NCBI RefSeq assembly: GCF_018802765.1
Contig: NZ_CP069163.1
Span: 1,828,311-1,892,310 of the forward strand
Direction of reading: 5' to 3'
From: Paludibacterium sp. B53371
GTDB lineage: Bacteria > Pseudomonadota > Gammaproteobacteria > Burkholderiales > Chromobacteriaceae
DNA length: 64,000 nt
Below are positions 62,410 through 64,000 of this stretch, in pieces. Every line of letters begins with the position of its first letter. Positions within the stretch are counted from its first letter, which is position 1. Made by a program: the position numbers and the translations under genes. Under the pieces are notes generated by a model. The model was given only the letters and a program-made list of their open reading frames with translations. It ran no database searches and was not told where the DNA came from.

Positions 62410-63351
62410 ATGACCATCACCGCGCCGTCTTTTTTCCAACGCAAGCGTTGTGCGGCCTGCCTGCTGCTGGCCGCCGTTCTGTTCTGGGCCGGCAACGTCG
62501 TAGTAGCCCGCGCCTTCAGCAACGATCTGCCCCCTCTCTGGCTCACCCTCGGCCGCTGGGCCTGCGCATCGCTGCTTCTCTGCCCGCTGGCCGCCAGCGC
62601 CCTGCGGCAGCAGTACAAGCTGCTGTGGCAACAACGCTGGCACCTGCTCTGGCTGGCCGCGACAGGTATCGCCGCCAATAACGCACTGATCTACATGGGA
62701 GTGGCCAGGGCCGGCGTGACCAGTGCGGCAGCGCTGCAGACACTGACCCCGGTATGGATCGTCCTGCTCTCTGCACTGCGTCAGCGTCTCCCGCTTCGAA
62801 CCTGGGCAGGTGTCATGCTGGCGATGTGCGGCGCGGTCTTGATCGCTGTCCATGGGGATCTGGGAGACATCCGGCAGGCGATCGCTGGCTCCGGGACGCT
62901 ATGGCTGCTGGCCGCCAGCCTGTGCTGGGCAGGCTATACCCTTGGCGTCGTCCGCCTACCCGGCCAGCTGGACCCGGGCGCGCTGCTGGCCACCCAGGCC
63001 GTACTCGACTCACTGCTCTTGTTGCCGCTGGCCCTGTGGCTGGAACCGCAGGGGCTGAACAGCACGCTCAGTCGGGCCGACTGGCTGGCACTCGCCTATC
63101 TGGCACTGTTTCCTTCCGTCCTGGCCTATGCGTTCTATCGCCGTGGCGCCGACCGGCTGGGGGCCACCTTTGCCGGCAATTGCATGAACCTGATGCCACC
63201 GATGTCGGCCCTGCTGTCCATGATCTTTCTTGGTGAACACCTGCAAACTTTTCATGTCATCGGCTTTGCCGCCATCATGGCCGGCCTGGCACTGGGCAGC
63301 AGCAGGCCGCTCACCCTGCCATGGCGCATGCAGCTGGCACAACGCGGGTAG
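62410..63351 (+). CDS. EamA-family drug/metabolite transporter
   Basis: The 313-residue membrane protein has ten hydrophobic segments in two EamA repeats. The first begins LLLAAVLFWAGNVVVARAF, the second LLAASLCWAGYTLGVVRL; both show the characteristic W-A-G-N/Y motif. Members export amino acids or other metabolites. It stands alone between the PLD gene and an untranslated region. No clear ribosome site precedes ATG 62410. The substrate cannot be predicted. Confidence 0.9.
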   Translation: MTITAPSFFQRKRCAACLLLAAVLFWAGNVVVARAFSNDLPPLWLTLGRWACASLLLCPLAASALRQQYKLLWQQRWHLLWLAATGIAANNALIYMGVARAGVTSAAALQTLTPVWIVLLSALRQRLPLRTWAGVMLAMCGAVLIAVHGDLGDIRQAIAGSGTLWLLAASLCWAGYTLGVVRLPGQLDPGALLATQAVLDSLLLLPLALWLEPQGLNSTLSRADWLALAYLALFPSVLAYAFYRRGADRLGATFAGNCMNLMPPMSALLSMIFLGEHLQTFHVIGFAAIMAGLALGSSRPLTLPWRMQLAQRG

Positions 63352-63364
63352 CCCGCCCTGGTAA

Positions 63365-63487
63365 TGTAGTATTGCTACACAAACAGGAGGCTTGCCAGAA
63401 ACATGACATGGATCAAAATAGCAATAGATCTCATAGGTTTTGGCCAATCAAGGCATTGACAGCGTCATCACGCGTAGCAATACTACA
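63365..63487. repeat. 123-bp segment bounded by 14-bp inverted repeats
   Basis: TGTAGTATTGCTAC (63365-63378) and GTAGCAATACTACA (63474-63487) are perfect inverted copies. The 95 bases between hold AGGAGG and an ATG 12 bases later that opens an 18-codon frame (MTWIKIAIDLIGFGQSRH). No target duplication is evident. It might be a tiny MITE-like element, paired regulator sites or a structured RNA; I cannot decide. The rest of 63352-63536 shows nothing else. Confidence 0.45.
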
Positions 63488-63536
63488 CGAAAGTCTCATC
63501 CGACTTTACCAGGACAGCAGTAGACAAAACGAGAAA

Positions 63537-63570
63537 GGCCCCGCGCAAGCGGGGCCTATTCTTTTTTACC
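63537..63570 (-). terminator. Bidirectional terminator right of the DMT gene
   Basis: GGCCCCGC-GCAA-GCGGGGCC is a perfect 8-bp stem. On the minus strand it is followed by TTTCTCGTTTTG and could end the small lipoprotein gene; on the plus strand TATTCTTTTTT follows. Confidence 0.75.
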
Positions 63571-63592
63571 ACACCGACGGACAAAGCCCGCA

Positions 63593-63721
63593 TCACCCGC
63601 CAAGGGCAAGTGCGCAGTGTGACACCCCCGCCGCCGCCCCCATGTCGACCAGCACAGCCCCGACCATGCAACTGGCAAGCACCAAACCAAACAGCAAATA
63701 GCGCAAAAACAGGTTTCTCAT
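63593..63721 (-). CDS. Very short lipoprotein candidate (42 residues)
   Basis: The minus strand encodes a 42-residue peptide starting MRNLFLRYLLFGLVLASCMV: basic start, hydrophobic stretch, and a lipobox LASC with Cys at residue 18. The remainder is hydrophobic and Gly/Ala-rich, ending ALALGG. GGGAGAA precedes the ATG by the right distance and a terminator lies 22 bases past the stop. It resembles entericidin-type small lipoproteins in size only. A membrane peptide without lipidation is another possibility. Confidence 0.45.
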   Translation of the reverse strand: MRNLFLRYLLFGLVLASCMVGAVLVDMGAAAGVSHCALALGG

Positions 63722-63827
63722 TAAATTCTCCCAATCATTGATTGAAAGATGATGAGACAATCACCCTCCAGCAAGAATCAGAACACTCCCATTCTCGCGC
63801 CCGCACAACACACACCATACTTGCCGT

Positions 63828-64000
63828 TTACCTCAGAGGTGGCTCACCTCCCAGCCAATAACGAGCACCACCCCCACCCTGCGCCGCCTGGTCCTGCGGG
63901 TTGTACAACTGACAACGCTCGAGCGACAGACAGCCACAGCCGATGCAACGACTCAACTGATCGCGCAACCGGCACAGCGCATCGATCCGTGCCTGCAACA
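63828..64000 (-). CDS. soxR: Redox-sensitive transcriptional activator SoxR (C-terminal part)
   Basis: Only the C-terminal 57 codons are inside the window; the rest lies past the right edge. The minus strand gives LQARIDALCRLRDQLSRCIG followed by CGCLSLERCQLYNPQD, the [2Fe-2S]-binding motif CxxCxC-x5-C unique to SoxR in the MerR family. A Gly-rich tail ends in EPPLR and TAA. SoxR senses redox-cycling compounds. Its targets and promoter are not visible. Confidence 0.93.
   Translation of the reverse strand, partial: LQARIDALCRLRDQLSRCIGCGCLSLERCQLYNPQDQAAQGGGGARYWLGGEPPLR

Noticed and set aside
63321..63701. 126-codon plus-strand frame near the right end
   Set aside because: It runs through a strong hairpin terminator and antisense to the small lipoprotein candidate, with no family features.
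1..64000. CRISPR array, prophage or plasmid origin
   Set aside because: No regularly spaced repeats, phage structural genes, integrase with att sites or replication-initiator genes were seen; the only mobile element is the IS at 31319-32197.

Overview
The window is about 64 kb of dense, GC-rich bacterial chromosome. The gene repertoire points to a motile Gram-negative betaproteobacterium, most probably of the order Neisseriales (Chromobacterium/Laribacter/Aquitalea-like). Supporting features are the tig-clpP-clpX-lon-hupB-tRNA-ppiD block, small DUF2788 and DUF3579 proteins, a classical 16-strand-type general porin and a class Ia nrdAB with two ATP cones. The genus is inferred, not proven. No phage, plasmid or CRISPR was seen, and most of the window is ordinary core genome.

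Layout. 1-6.8 kb: malic enzyme (cut by the left edge), a TauE/SafE permease, a divergent LysR regulator followed at once by a Kdo-hydroxylase-like gene, a chemoreceptor and a LacI-type regulator. 6.8-9 kb: a fructose PTS IIBC gene with two matching LacI-type operators. 9-13 kb: a BvgAS/EvgAS-style phosphorelay and a HugZ-like protein. 13-19 kb: a transglutaminase-like protein, L-cysteine desulfidase with an MBL hydrolase, DUF2788 and argG. 19-28 kb: dinG, DUF3579, porin, map, a Ser-rich protein next to a CpxRA-like system, and a lone short flagellin. 28-32 kb: hydrolase, ferredoxin, dnaB and sodB; an internally deleted IS3-family element has landed in the loop of the sodB terminator. 32-41 kb: ppiD, tRNA-Asp, tRNA-Val, hupB, lon, clpX, clpP and tig. 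41-50 kb: umuDC, then a TetR-controlled YbhGFSR-like ABC efflux operon with its own outer-membrane factor. 50-57 kb: diguanylate cyclase, HD hydrolase, a soluble zinc-binding chemoreceptor and the nrdA-small ORF-nrdB operon with tandem NrdR boxes. 58-64 kb: an RlmN/Cfr-family paralogue, a 2H phosphoesterase, a periplasmic binding protein, a periplasmic phospholipase D, a DMT exporter, a very short lipoprotein candidate and the 3' end of soxR.

Functional themes are protein quality control (trigger factor, ClpXP, Lon, PpiD, a CpxRA-like system), signalling and taxis (two chemoreceptors, a GGDEF protein, two two-component systems), DNA replication and repair (DnaB, DinG, UmuDC, NrdAB) and export. 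The most useful non-routine observations are the IS insertion in an intrinsic terminator, a 65-residue gene bracketed by hairpins between nrdA and nrdB, the extended basic N terminus of UmuD, the pair of LacI-type operators at fruA, and a 123-bp segment bounded by 14-bp inverted repeats near the right end. All were read by eye; no database search or folding program was run.
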